This document shows positions 11,398 to 21,960 of a stretch of 64,000 nt of DNA, in pieces. The stretch's first letter is position 1. The number at the start of each line of letters is the position of its first letter. The translations under genes and the position numbers were made by a program. The notes below the pieces were generated by a model, which was not told where the DNA came from, made no database searches, and saw only the letters and a list, made by a program, of their open reading frames with translations. Origin of the DNA: Pyrus communis (Eukaryota > Streptophyta > Magnoliopsida > Rosales > Rosaceae); NCBI RefSeq assembly GCF_963583255.1, contig NC_084813.1, positions 5,318,001-5,382,000 on the forward strand. The letters are read 5' to 3'.

Positions 11398-11639
11398 CTT
11401 AGTTCTCTCCCTTGACCACTACCTTTTCCCCGCTATTTCGATTGAAAAAAGAAATATGAAGTTTCGCTTTCCCTAATCAGAATTCAATCGAAGATTCTAG
11501 AGTTTAATTGGAGATTCTGGAGTAGAATCAAAATTCTTATAAGCAGATTCTGGCGTACAATTCAAATTTTTGTAAGCCACTACAATCATCTTCGTGAGTT
11601 TAAGTTCTTATCATTGAATAAAACTGACGCGTGAGACCC

Positions 11640-12280
11640 ATGTGTTCATTATAGACATTGTTTACGAAACTGAACACCATTTTATGAAAATGCACTATTT
11701 ATGAAACTGAACGGTACTACACTATTTATTGGTCAAATTTCATAAATAGTGTATATTTATTGGTCCTCTTTCATAAATAGTGTATATTTTTTGGTCCACT
11801 TTCATAAATAGTGTCTCATTGTGTATATTTCTTGGTCCACTTTCATAAATAGTGCCTAATTCTTGGTCATGTTTCATAAATAGTGCCTAGTTATTGGGTC
11901 TAGTTTCATAAATAATGTATAGTTATTCGTACAGTTTCATAAATAATATCTCTTTCTTGGTCCGGTTTCATAAATAATGTCTAATTATTGGTCCATTTCA
12001 TAAATAGTGTCTAATTCTTGATCATGATTCATAAATATTGTCTAGTTCTTAAGTCCATTTTCTTAAATAGTGTATAGTTCAGTTTCATAGATAGTTTTCA
12101 CTTATTGGTTTAGTTTTGGAAATAATATAATTCTTGTTTTCGTTTCATAAATAATATCTACTTCTTGGTTCAGTTTCATAAATAGTGTCTACTTATTGGT
12201 ATATTTCATGTATAATGTCTACTTATTGGTCAAGTTTTATAAATAGTGTTTAACTTGGTTTAGTTTCATAAGGTTTGAAA
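11640..12280. repeat. AT-rich minisatellite, unit about 30 bp
   Basis: Roughly 17 degenerate copies of TTTCATAAATAGTGTCTANTTATTGGTC occur, with much single-base variation. The first units (about 11690-11740) are in the opposite orientation (ACTATTTATGAAACTGA), so the array contains an orientation switch. It shares its core with the array at 55930-56900. Confidence 0.85.
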
Positions 12281-12709
12281 CTTAGACTCTTTTTGGTCTT
12301 GTAAAAGTATCCATTGCACCAAAAATGATGAACCCAGAAGTGATCCTTTAGATAAAAACCTTGAGAAGATTATGTTCTCAGTAATTATATTTAAAAAGCT
12401 ATTTTCAATTACCAAATTAAAATTTCCTCACATTTTTTACATACCTTCAATAATAAATATAGCTCTCCATCCAATAATTAGGGGTCTCTGAGGCGTGAGG
12501 CGGTGGGGGAGCCTGAGTGAGGAGGATCACAAAGGTGTTTGATTTTAACCATGATACAAGTCTTCCTTATTTACAGGATATGAAAAGTTTAAAGAATACT
12601 TTTAGAGAAAGTATTTTTGGTTCCAAAAATACTTGAAGTGTATTCTTTTTCAAGATTAACTTGCATTTTACTAAAAATTAGTATAAATATTTTTTTCTCT
12701 AAAAGTATA
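12281..12709. other. Intergenic, nothing recognised
   Basis: AT-rich spacer between the minisatellite and the SINE, with no coding signal. Confidence 0.5.
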
Positions 12710-12717
12710 TTTAGTCA

Positions 12718-12884
12718 CCACTTAATACTTTGGCATAGTGGTATTCATTTTCACTTGTAAGTGAGAGGTCTTAGGTTCGCTAAAGGTGAATTTGAACCAA
12801 ATCATTGTTAGCCCATTGTGAGACTAAGCTCACCCCCTCCCCTTTAGCGCAGATAATATCATTTATTAAAAAAAAAAAAGTGTT
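12718..12884 (+). mobile_element. tRNA-derived SINE
   Basis: Internal Pol III promoter elements are present: an A-box-like TGGCATAGTGG near 12732 and a B-box-like AGGTTCGC near 12772. An A-rich tail ends at about 12880. An 8-bp target duplication TTTAGTCA flanks it (12710-12717 and 12885-12892). About 167 bp is normal for a plant SINE. Confidence 0.8.
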
Positions 12885-12958
12885 TTTAGTCATTTAAAAG
12901 TACTTTTCAAATGAGTCATAAGTATCATAGTAATTCAACTTCAAAATTTGCACTCACT

Positions 12959-14695
12959 AACGCTCTGTTTGGATGGAGAAATTTTAAATTACTAAGGAAT
13001 TTTAAAATGATGGAAATTCAAATGATAGAATTTTATTGTCTAGAATTTGTGAATTTTCTTATTTGGTTAACCTAAAAGAACAATGAAATTTGAATACGGA
13101 ATTTGTTATTCTTAAGTTCTCACACATAGATGTAAAAACCCGTCCCGAAAATTTACAGAACGAATTGGCATTTTTGTAATTTCACTAAGTTTGGGTTTTT
13201 ATTTAAAAATTGTTGTTGGATCTTAATGTGTGTGCCGGTGGGGCCCACTTGCTTTTGGTTTGTCTCCCCTCCGGCGGGCCAAACGCCCTTTCTTTCTCTC
13301 TGTCTCTTTCTACTCTCACTCTCGCTATCTCTCTCCCTGCTGCATCACTCTCCCCTGAACTCTCTCTTTTAGATCTCACTCCTCTTTGCACTGTTGCACC
13401 ACTCACACCACCATCCTTTGGCCCTTCCTGCATCCTTTAAACCCGACGAAGACGCACGGACCCTTTGAGCCCATACCTTCCCGAGCTTCCCGATGACAAC
13501 AATCGTGATCGTTACAAGCGATCCTCAGCCCTCTCCGATCACGTATTCTTCACAAGTGAGGTAGTTTCGACTTCGTCGTCTTGTTATCTTTTTTGTGGGT
13601 CTAAATTTAGAGTAAAATAGTGGAAGATTCGAGCTCCATTGGAAGATTCGAGCTCCATCGAAGCTCGGGAATTTCCCGGCTAAACTCCGGCCTTCTCCCT
13701 CGCAAAATCGAGCCGAAACCCAAAACAAAACCTTGGGCCCTTGTGGAACCCAACCCAAAACCCTTGAAGTCCTAAACCCAATCTAACCTAACTACCTAGG
13801 CCCGTTACTAAACCCTTTAACCCCCAGCCCAAAACATTGGCCCTTTATGCTAAGCCCAACCCTTTTTGAACCCAAGTCCAATCAAGTGGGCCGGGCCTTA
13901 GGCCCAAGCCCAAGATCATAGGAACTAGCCCAAAGTTTAGTCCCAGAACCGGTTGGACCGGCCCAACCCAAATGGAATATTTAGTGGAATATTCCATTAA
14001 AGGAATATTCTTTGGAATATTCCTGTGTTGACTTTTTCAAAATTTACCTGGAATCCTTCTTAGGGTAATTCGACGTTCTAGATCTGTTTTTTAAGTCTAT
14101 TCTCCAAAATTCAATCGTTTGAATAGATTTTTATTAATTGGACCCTTTATATGTTTAGGGGCAATTATTTGTGATGTTTTCGTCTTTGCTAGTTTGCATG
14201 ACTTTTCGATAGCAAAGTATCTGTGAGTGAACCCCTTTTAAAATACATGTTTTAATATTAGAAATGCATACATGAAAATCATGATTTAATGATTACGTTT
14301 TATGAGATATTATGCTTACTGAGAGTATTTTGGAATATCATATTTATCGAACTGATGTTCTTTATAGTATATATGATGGATGACTATATGCTATGAAGAT
14401 GTTTTGAGATATATGTACACATATGTTTGGAAAGACTATGTTCAATGATTTTGCGTATCTAGTGGTCACTGTTTTGCCTATGGATGAGGGAGATATATGG
14501 CTGGCAGGAGATATATGTAGATGGCTTTGGGCCGAGAGATACTGATACGGACACCACTAGCTAGTACATTATATACGAGATATGTTTTGGAAAGGTTTTA
14601 TGGCATGCTAGGGTTTTCAGAAAACCTATTACATATTGTACTATTAATGTTTTTATGAAACTTTGGGGGTTAGTATGTTTGATGTATAATTGTTT

Positions 14696-14741
<46 letters not shown>

Positions 14742-15262
14742 ATTTTATCCACTTATGTTTGTTTTGCGCTCCCTCAGCACTTATAATCGAGGCATACAAT
14801 CATGGCGTCAAGGCACTTTCGCATCGGCATCTTTGAGTCCTCGGTGTAGGACCCACTCCTTTGTTCATTCAATTTTTATATTATTCCTTTCTAGTGTTAA
14901 GTTTTAGTTGTATGCTCTAAATATGTTCCTCATTTGCATATTAATTATATTTAAATTTATAAGTCTTATTTATTTTTTGTTTTCATGCATTCTAATATGG
15001 TTTCGTCACATTCAGGTGTTGGCCAGCACTTGCCTACTCTGGTGTTCAGGGAATATTGGGGTCTGGCGTGTCAATAGAAATTTGGAAGTGACACCTATTT
15101 ACATGAAATTTAAACTTGGGAATTGGAAGTTTCAAATTCCAAGTTTTTTTTTTCTCCATGGAAATTCTAAATTTCTATGTTTATGAATCCAAATAACGAA
15201 TTGGTGCATGTGAATTTATAATTTCTTTTCAAGTTTATTTTCCTCATCCAAACATATAGTAA
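12959..15262. mobile_element. MITE split by a solo LTR
   Basis: The left end carries CTGTTTGGATGGAGAAA near 12965 and the right end the inverted TTTTCCTCATCCAAACATA ending near 15258. The two halves (about 12959-13130 and 15079-15262) total about 355 bp once the inserted LTR and one copy of its duplication are removed. No clear outer target duplication was found. Confidence 0.6.
13131..15073 (+). mobile_element. Solo LTR of a long-LTR retrotransposon
   Basis: It starts TGTAAAAACCCGTCCCG and ends GGCGTGTCA. The perfect 5-bp target duplication ATAGA lies at 13126-13130 and 15074-15078. At 1943 bp, with an ACCCGTCCCG start, a pyrimidine tract near 13270-13330 and a GTGTCA end, it resembles the LTRs at 15617 and 21961, so it is probably a related family. 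A (TA)n run lies near 14701-14740. No internal region remains, which implies LTR-LTR recombination. Confidence 0.85.
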
Positions 15263-15611
15263 GTCACTTCCAGTTTCATTTTTTTTAACACAAATGATAA
15301 GTAATTGTTAAAGCATTTAAACCCTAAATCTAAAGAGTGAAGTCAAGTCTTGCCTAAATACGTACATCACAAGTGTCTCCATGTCACCTAATATTTGTTG
15401 TTAAAATTTAAATAACACTACACGTGAGGAAATTTGAATTTGTAAGCATAAAGTGAAACACACTACTATAATTAACTTTTTCAAACCACGTATACTTTAA
15501 AAAAGTAATTTCAACACATTATTTTTTTTCTCTTATACACTCCTATTTCTTTTTTAACCTTAAATTAAATTAATCAAAATAAAATTTAGATAAAAGTAAA
15601 CATAATCATGT
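15263..15611. other. AT-rich spacer before the gypsy element
   Basis: No gene or repeat was recognised. The sequence would be continuous with 24083 onward before the gypsy insertion. Confidence 0.5.
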
Positions 15612-15616
15612 CCTTT

Positions 15617-17733
15617 TGTCACAACCCGTCCCGGAATTTTAATTCCGAGGACGTGAAATTATGAAAATGCCCTTAAACGGGACTAAGGGGCGTAAAATAT
15701 GTTGTAACTTGATGATTTGGGGATTGGGTAGGATCCCACCTCCCTCAAATCTCTCCCTCATTCCCGTATCTTGTCTCTCTCTCTTTCCTCCCTCACAAAC
15801 CTCTCATTCTCTCTGTCAGTTCTCTCTCTCTCCTTCGAACTCACACGGACCACCCACAAAACCACCCTAAAACTATACCAACGAAGGATCTAAGACCACC
15901 ATCGTACTCCTGAGGACCACACGAACACGATGGTACCAATTTCAGGTGAGTTTCACTTCGGAAAACATGGATTTCAATTTCACTGTGCGTGTGCACTGTT
16001 CATGCACACGTAAAGCTTGATGTTTTCTGGGATTTTGAAGCTTGTAGGAAGCTTGGTGAGGTCCTAAGGAAGCTCGGAGTGCTTCGTTTGAAGGATTTGG
16101 ACGTCGGGATCACGAACTGTAAGTCCGGCCGAATTTTCGTATTTTTGGAAAAGTTTGATTCCGTTGTTTTTAGGCCCTAAAACTAGTCCAACGTGGTAGA
16201 TTATGTTTAGGGCTTCATTTTGGTATAAATTACGTGAAAAATGGACATAGGAACACGGAGAATGACAAGTTCAAAGTTTGGCCGGAGCTGTCGGGGCTTT
16301 TTCCGGCGAAACCACGGCGAGTTAGGGGTCGAGACAGGTATGGATGTGTTCGTCTCGTCAATACCTTCAATTTGATATATAGTACGTCGAAAATGGTTAA
16401 GAAATGAAGAAGTTATGACACTTTGAAATTTTCCCAGAAATTCCGGCAAAACACCATCTCCGGCGAAACCAGTCCGGCGACGCGAGGAAGAAGACGCGCG
16501 CGTGGGCAGCGCGTGAACAGTGCGCGTGGGGGCGCGTGAGAGCTCCAAATTGAGTTCTGAAAATTGTCACGCGTTCGTGACGTCGCGTAGATCACCGTGG
16601 TATATTCATACACCCAAATTGAGTAACGTATGAGAAAGTTATGGACGAATGTTTGGTGTATGTGCGTTAAATAACGTCAATTTGGTTACTTTTTGTATAG
16701 GTGAAAATTATACAGAGGAAGAATGTAACCAAGCTAAGGGAGGTTCAGGGACCTATGAGACGTCGATGTGATCAGTGAGTGGGCAGTTATTTTTCAGTAT
16801 ATATATATACGTATGCTTGACGTATTTTAAAAGAAATACGAATTAAATATCCTGTCATATATGCATCATATTTTAATATGTGCATTACCATAATTATGCA
16901 TACTGTTGCATGGTGCTGAGGAGGCCCAGGTAAGCTACATTTGAAATACATTTGATATACGTATGAAATACATCATCACATGCATTAGTAGTAGCATACA
17001 TTTATATATGTGTATTTGGTGCTGTGGACGCACAGGTAAGTGCCAGGTAAGTGGTATTCATGTTTGTATTCAGTAGTAGCTTGAGCATTTATTGAGCGTG
17101 GAGCTCTATTGATGTGAATTACGCTTAAGCATTTATTGAGCGTGGAGCTCTATTGATGTGAATTACGCTTAAGCATTTATTGAGCGTGGAGCTCTATTGA
17201 TGTGAATTACGCTTAAGCATTTATTGAGCGTGGAGCTCTATTGATGTGAATTACGCTTGAGCATTTATTGAGCGTGGAGCTCTATTGATGTGGATTACGC
17301 TTGAGCATTTATTGAGCGTGGAGCTCTATTGATGTGGCATATTCTCGAGCATGAATGGCATATTCTTGAGCATGAATGATATACCCTTGAGCATGTTGGC
17401 ATATCCATACATACGTATATATGTTATTTTCTGGGAAACTATACTTGTTTTACGGCGAGGGGTTACAAAGTTTTGAGAAGTGTTTGGATTTGGAAAAGAA
17501 TTGTTTTGCTGACCCACTCAACTTTGTTTTGCACCCCTCCAGGTTCAAGAATTGCAAATGTGTGGTGACTACGAGGAAGTTCAACGGTGTTCTGACAGAA
17601 TGGCCAAAAATTAGGTCTCACCTTTGGGTGTTTCATCTTAGAAATTGTATCTTTAAAGCTTCCGTACTGTGTAAATGGTTACGTCACTCTCACGTGACGG
17701 CCAGCATGCCCTCCTTCGGGACGGGGTGTGTCA
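15617..17733 (+). repeat. 5' LTR of the gypsy element
   Basis: It begins TGTCACAACCCGTCCCGG and ends GACGGGGTGTGTCA. A CT-rich tract at about 15770-15835 may mark the transcription start region. A 44-bp minisatellite lies at 17080-17337. Several short frames of 63-120 codons occur identically in both LTRs and are not considered genes. Confidence 0.95.
17080..17337 (+). repeat. 44-bp minisatellite in the 5' LTR
   Basis: There are about 5.9 tandem copies of a 44-bp unit starting CTTGAGCATTTATTGAGCG, or with CTTAAGC. Copies differ only at an A/G near the start and at GAATTACG versus GGATTACG. A run of diverged GAGCATGAATGGCATATTC units follows. Confidence 0.95.
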
Positions 17734-17735
17734 GT

Positions 17736-17747
17736 TGGTATCAGAGC
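17736..17747 (+). other. Primer-binding site, initiator Met-tRNA
   Basis: TGGTATCAGAGC lies 2 bases after the LTR and is the complement of the 3' end of plant initiator Met-tRNA, the usual minus-strand primer. Confidence 0.9.
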
Positions 17748-20700
17748 CTAGGTTTCAATCTTGGACATCTTGAGAAGTTCTAGTGAATTCTGTCAGAACT
17801 ACACCGCCTCGTAGCAAACCACGTAGTTAGAGGAACTTAGTCTCCCTGATTTAGCTGTTGGGGGAAATTATTATTTTGGTGATTCAGTATATTATCAAAA
17901 AGGGACATTTTAAGATGGGTTATGAGTTGAATTTGAATCACCTTATGAAATGATGAACCTGAGGGAGCAAAGTGATGGATTAACCAATTGGAAAATATGT
18001 TTTAGATTATGCAAGTCAAAGGAATCTTCCTTTTGACAGAAGGGTTGAGACGACTACCTGGTTTGAGTTATGAACTTGTATCCTGGTGGAAACAGGAGTA
18101 TAATTCGTTGTCACCGAAGGAAACAGCCGATTGAGAATTGTTTAAGGACTTGTTTAAAGAAAAGAATTATTTCCTTTGGCATCTTATGATGGTAGAAAGC
18201 AAGAGTTTGTAAATGTGAGATAAGGAAAGCTGACGATCAATGAGTATTATAGAAAGTTCTCAGACTTGCCTCGTCCCACTTGAATATTGCTGCTATTTTG
18301 ATTGAAGTGTTATATTGTTTTAGGCTGGGTGGCATAAGGCAATGGTATTTTGGGTGACCACTATCCATTGTAATTCTTATCAGGAGTATACAAGATGTTG
18401 TTGAGCCTTAAGGACTCTGAGAACATGTTCAGCGAGAGTAAAGAAGAATGATAAAAGAATGGGAATCAAAAGAGGACGATAAAGTTAATGATTCGTCATA
18501 TCAAGAATATAGAAAGATTCAGAGCTTCAAGAGAAGTGAAGCTAGAGCTAATTCTTCCAACTGAGGTTTTAATGCCAGTGGTCAAAGTCAAAGTGATAGA
18601 TTTACTGGAAATTCCAGATTCAGAGTCAAGGTGACTCGAGTAAGGGAAATGTACCTTGTGCAGCAGGTACAAGACTAAACACTTTGGAAAGTGTGGAATC
18701 AGTGAATGTGTTTGTATAGACAGAAGGGATATAGAGTTATGAATTGTCCCTAGAATTAGTTATTACCCGACAGTTTCCTTGATACCACCAATATCAGTCC
18801 AGCAGGTGTTTGGATCATTAGTTTGGGTTATATGAACTGTGGGTGCCAAGATGTTTGATAAGTTGAATGTTCAGCCGAACAGACCACGAAAGGTGGATCC
18901 GGCTGACACATGAGGAATTGATGAGTAAGTCGTACAGGTTACTATAAGTAACTCCGGCTAATATGCTAGCATAACTAGTTGAGCTAGATAATCAGTCGTA
19001 CAAGTCATTCTAGTTGACTCTGGCTGATGTATTTCGTATTATGAATGATGTTGCCAAAGAAAGTGATGATGGAACATGATTGAGGTGTTTATATGTAATT
19101 ATCCCTGTGTGGAGTAAGATGGAAATGTAACACCTTCAAGAGTTGTTGCTTACTTATCGAGACAACGATGATTTATCAGTATTGCGGGCTGCAGACCGTA
19201 ATATTAATAACTTATTCGTGGATTCGTTAAGCAAGTAAACCGGTAGGTTATCCTATGTTAGTATCGTACTTATTCAGAGTGCTCAGTATTAGTAGAGTAT
19301 GTATTGTTGCTAGCTACTTTTGTTCCATTAGATTGTAGATTCGATGTTATTCTAGACATAGATTGGTTACTTTATAATCATGACAAGATAGATTACTACG
19401 GGAAACCAGTTATTTTCCATCGGTCTGGATGACTAGAGATTACTTTTGTAAGTATGCAAAGTGGAGTGAGGCAGGCCGTTATTTATGCTGTGAGAGCAAA
19501 GAGATTATTATCAAAAGGCTGCCAAGGATATTTATATCATGTGGTGCTAAGTGATGTCACTTCTAGTAGTGTGGAAGAAGTGGGAGTAGTCAAACATTTA
19601 CCTGACGTTTTCCCTCAGAATTTACCTGGATTGCCGCCAGTTAAAGATGTAGAGTTCACTATGGATTTGTCTCCAGGTACAAACCATATATTATAGAATG
19701 TTGCCTTTTGAACTAAGAGAATTGGAAATTGGTTGATAAAAGTTTCATTCAACCTAATACAACACTTTTGAGGACCCTAGTTTATTGGTGAGAAAGAAAA
19801 TGGACGTTAAGACTGTGCTTTGATTATAAGCAGTTGAATCGAGTAACAATTGAAAACCGTCATCCGTTACCTCACATTGATGGTTGTTTGATCAGCTTCG
19901 AGGTGATTGTATATTTTCTAAGATTGACTTGAGGTCTGGATATTATTAGTTGAAGATTATTGGTGAGGATGCCCTTATGATAACTTTCATGACTCGTTAA
20001 GGTCATTTCAAGTTTTGGTGATGCCATTCGGAGTGACGAATGCATCTACTACTTTATGAATTTGATGAATAAAGTATTCCAATGATATCTAGACCAATTT
20101 TGTTGTTGTTGCTATTGAAAGGATTGATAAGACTAGAGCAAAGTATGCTAAACATCTTAAATTGGTATTGCAAAGATCGAGGGAACGTTGATTGTATGCT
20201 AAGTTTAGCAAATGCTAAAGTTAAATGAATCAAGTGGCATTCTAAGATTTGCTATATCTGCTGAAGGTATTCAAGTGAATCCTTAAAAGGCAGCAGGAAT
20301 TGAGAAATTGGAATAACCACGAGCCGTAATTGAGATTCGGAATTTCTTAGCTTACCAGACTATCTCGGATGGTTGTGAAAGATTTTTCAGTCATTGCTTT
20401 GTCATTGACGAGGTTGTTGAGAAAAGAGGTTATGTATGAGTGGGAAGGAAATTGTGAGCAAAGAATTCAACAACTGAAGTATTTCCTCACTCATGCACGT
20501 AATTTAGTATTCCCAGAGAATAGTGGTAATCATAAATTTTTAGTGATGTTTCTTGAATGGTATTGGATGCATGTTGATGCAAATGTTAGGGTGATTACAT
20601 ACGTTTCACGACGAAAGGAACCTCATGAAATAAATTACCCTACTGGTGATTTGGAAGTCATGATTACCATTCTTGCTGTGAAGTTATGAAGACATTATAT

Positions 20701-21946
20701 TTGGTAAGAATGCAAGATTTTTACGAATCCAAAAAGTCTCCAATATCCATTACTTGGAAGGATTTTGATATGAGGCAGCGAAGGTGGATTGAATTGTTTA
20801 ATGAACATGATTGTACGACCAGGGTGATCGTAAAATTGTTCTAGCTGATGCACTTGGTGAAAAGACGGTGGTAAGAATTAATGTCTGGCACGCTTGCCAA
20901 GATTGTCTTCTTGTGGATTGGAAATCAACTGAAGTAAAGTTGAGAATGGAAGATTGAGAAGAAGTTGTAATTGCTAATTTTCAAGTTAAGTCTTTTTAGT
21001 AAGGTCGTACTCAAGACTCAAATGGTTAACGAAGAAAATTAAGAATTAACCAAGGCAAAGAAAGAGGGGAAAAAGAAAGATTGCTGAGTTCGAGAATAGG
21101 ATGGTTATGATTGAACTTGAAGTGTTAGTTGATCAATGTACCAAGTTAGTACATTTACTCCAGTGTTGAGTAACAACCACAGTGCAACAGTACTTATATG
21201 TTTTATGGAGAAGAGATTTGGGTTACGGAACTGCTGAGTTTCTTAAGTATGTTAGTTGCGCAGTTTCCGATGTAACGCCATAAGGACCATGAAATGTGTC
21301 GATTTTTGCTGATTTGTGGAAGAAATGCTTCTGGATAGAGAAGATTCGATCACGAAAGAGTTTTGGTAGGCCCCGAAACTATGGATGAGTCTTCTCAAAG
21401 TATTCAGGTGATTAAGTTTAACCTGAGAGTAGCCAGGAATGGCAAAAGAGATTAATAGTTGAACATGTCACTAATCGAGTGTTTAACGTAGATGATCTTA
21501 TAATTTTGAAGTTTCACTTTAGAAAAGTATGATACGGCTTGGAAAGGAAAGCAAATTAAGTCCTAAGTACATCGGACTTTATGTGATCATCGAAGAGTAG
21601 GTAAAGTTGCATACAAGTGGTGATGTCTTCAAAATTTGCTAAGTTGCATAATGTATTATATTTCGATGCGTTGTCACTAGGTGGCAGATTCGTCACATGG
21701 AGTTCCGGTGCAACTGTTGAGAATTAATCCGGATTAAACTGGTTGAGGAACCAAGGACGACTTTGGATTGGAAAAAGAATGTATTGAAAATTAAGACAGT
21801 GTAATTGGTAAAGAATTTGTGAAGAAAGCATTCAATGGAAGAAATTACGTGGGAGAAGGAGAATCGGATGAGAGAGATTTATCTGAAGCTATTGTATGAG
21901 TTTAGATGATTAAGTTGGTTGTTGGAATTTCGGGGACGAAATTCTA

Positions 21947-21960
21947 TAAGGAGGGAAGGT
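21947..21960 (+). other. Polypurine tract of the gypsy element
   Basis: The purine run AAGGAGGGAAGG immediately precedes the 3' LTR. It follows GGGGACGAAATTC, a phrase typical of the end of Tekay/Del-like elements. Confidence 0.85.

Larger units (their letters stand above)
17734..21960 (+). pseudogene. Degenerate gypsy gag-pol interior
   Basis: Frame-shifted, stop-rich remnants of gag occur near 17940-18300 (KLTINEYYRKFSDLPRP can be read in one frame). The protease end is near 19320-19380 (FDVILDIDWL). A linker frame at 19454-19696 ends PDVFPQNLPGLPPVKDVEF. RT starts near 19810 ([20 protein letters not shown]). The RNase H stretch is open at 20369-20689, and an integrase C-terminus remnant lies near 21380-21660. 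The region where the RT catalytic FIDD or YVDD should follow (about 20100-20130) is missing or scrambled. No frame longer than 106 codons remains, so no active protein is expected. Confidence 0.9.

Noticed and set aside
12718..12884. Possible tRNA gene
   Set aside because: A- and B-box-like motifs are present but no cloverleaf. The A tail and target duplication show a SINE.
13203..13440. Overlapping 76-codon frames on both strands
   Set aside because: Both fall in the pyrimidine-rich part of the solo LTR. The composition explains the lack of stops.
17080..17337. Regular repeat array that could suggest a CRISPR
   Set aside because: The 44-bp units are directly adjacent with no unique spacers, and they lie in a plant LTR. 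It is a minisatellite.
15661..17783. Several short frames (63-120 codons) in both gypsy LTRs
   Set aside because: They recur identically at the 3' LTR and resemble no protein. Their conservation reflects the recent LTR copy.
20369..20689. 106-codon frame as an independent gene
   Set aside because: It is the RNase H remnant of the gypsy element.
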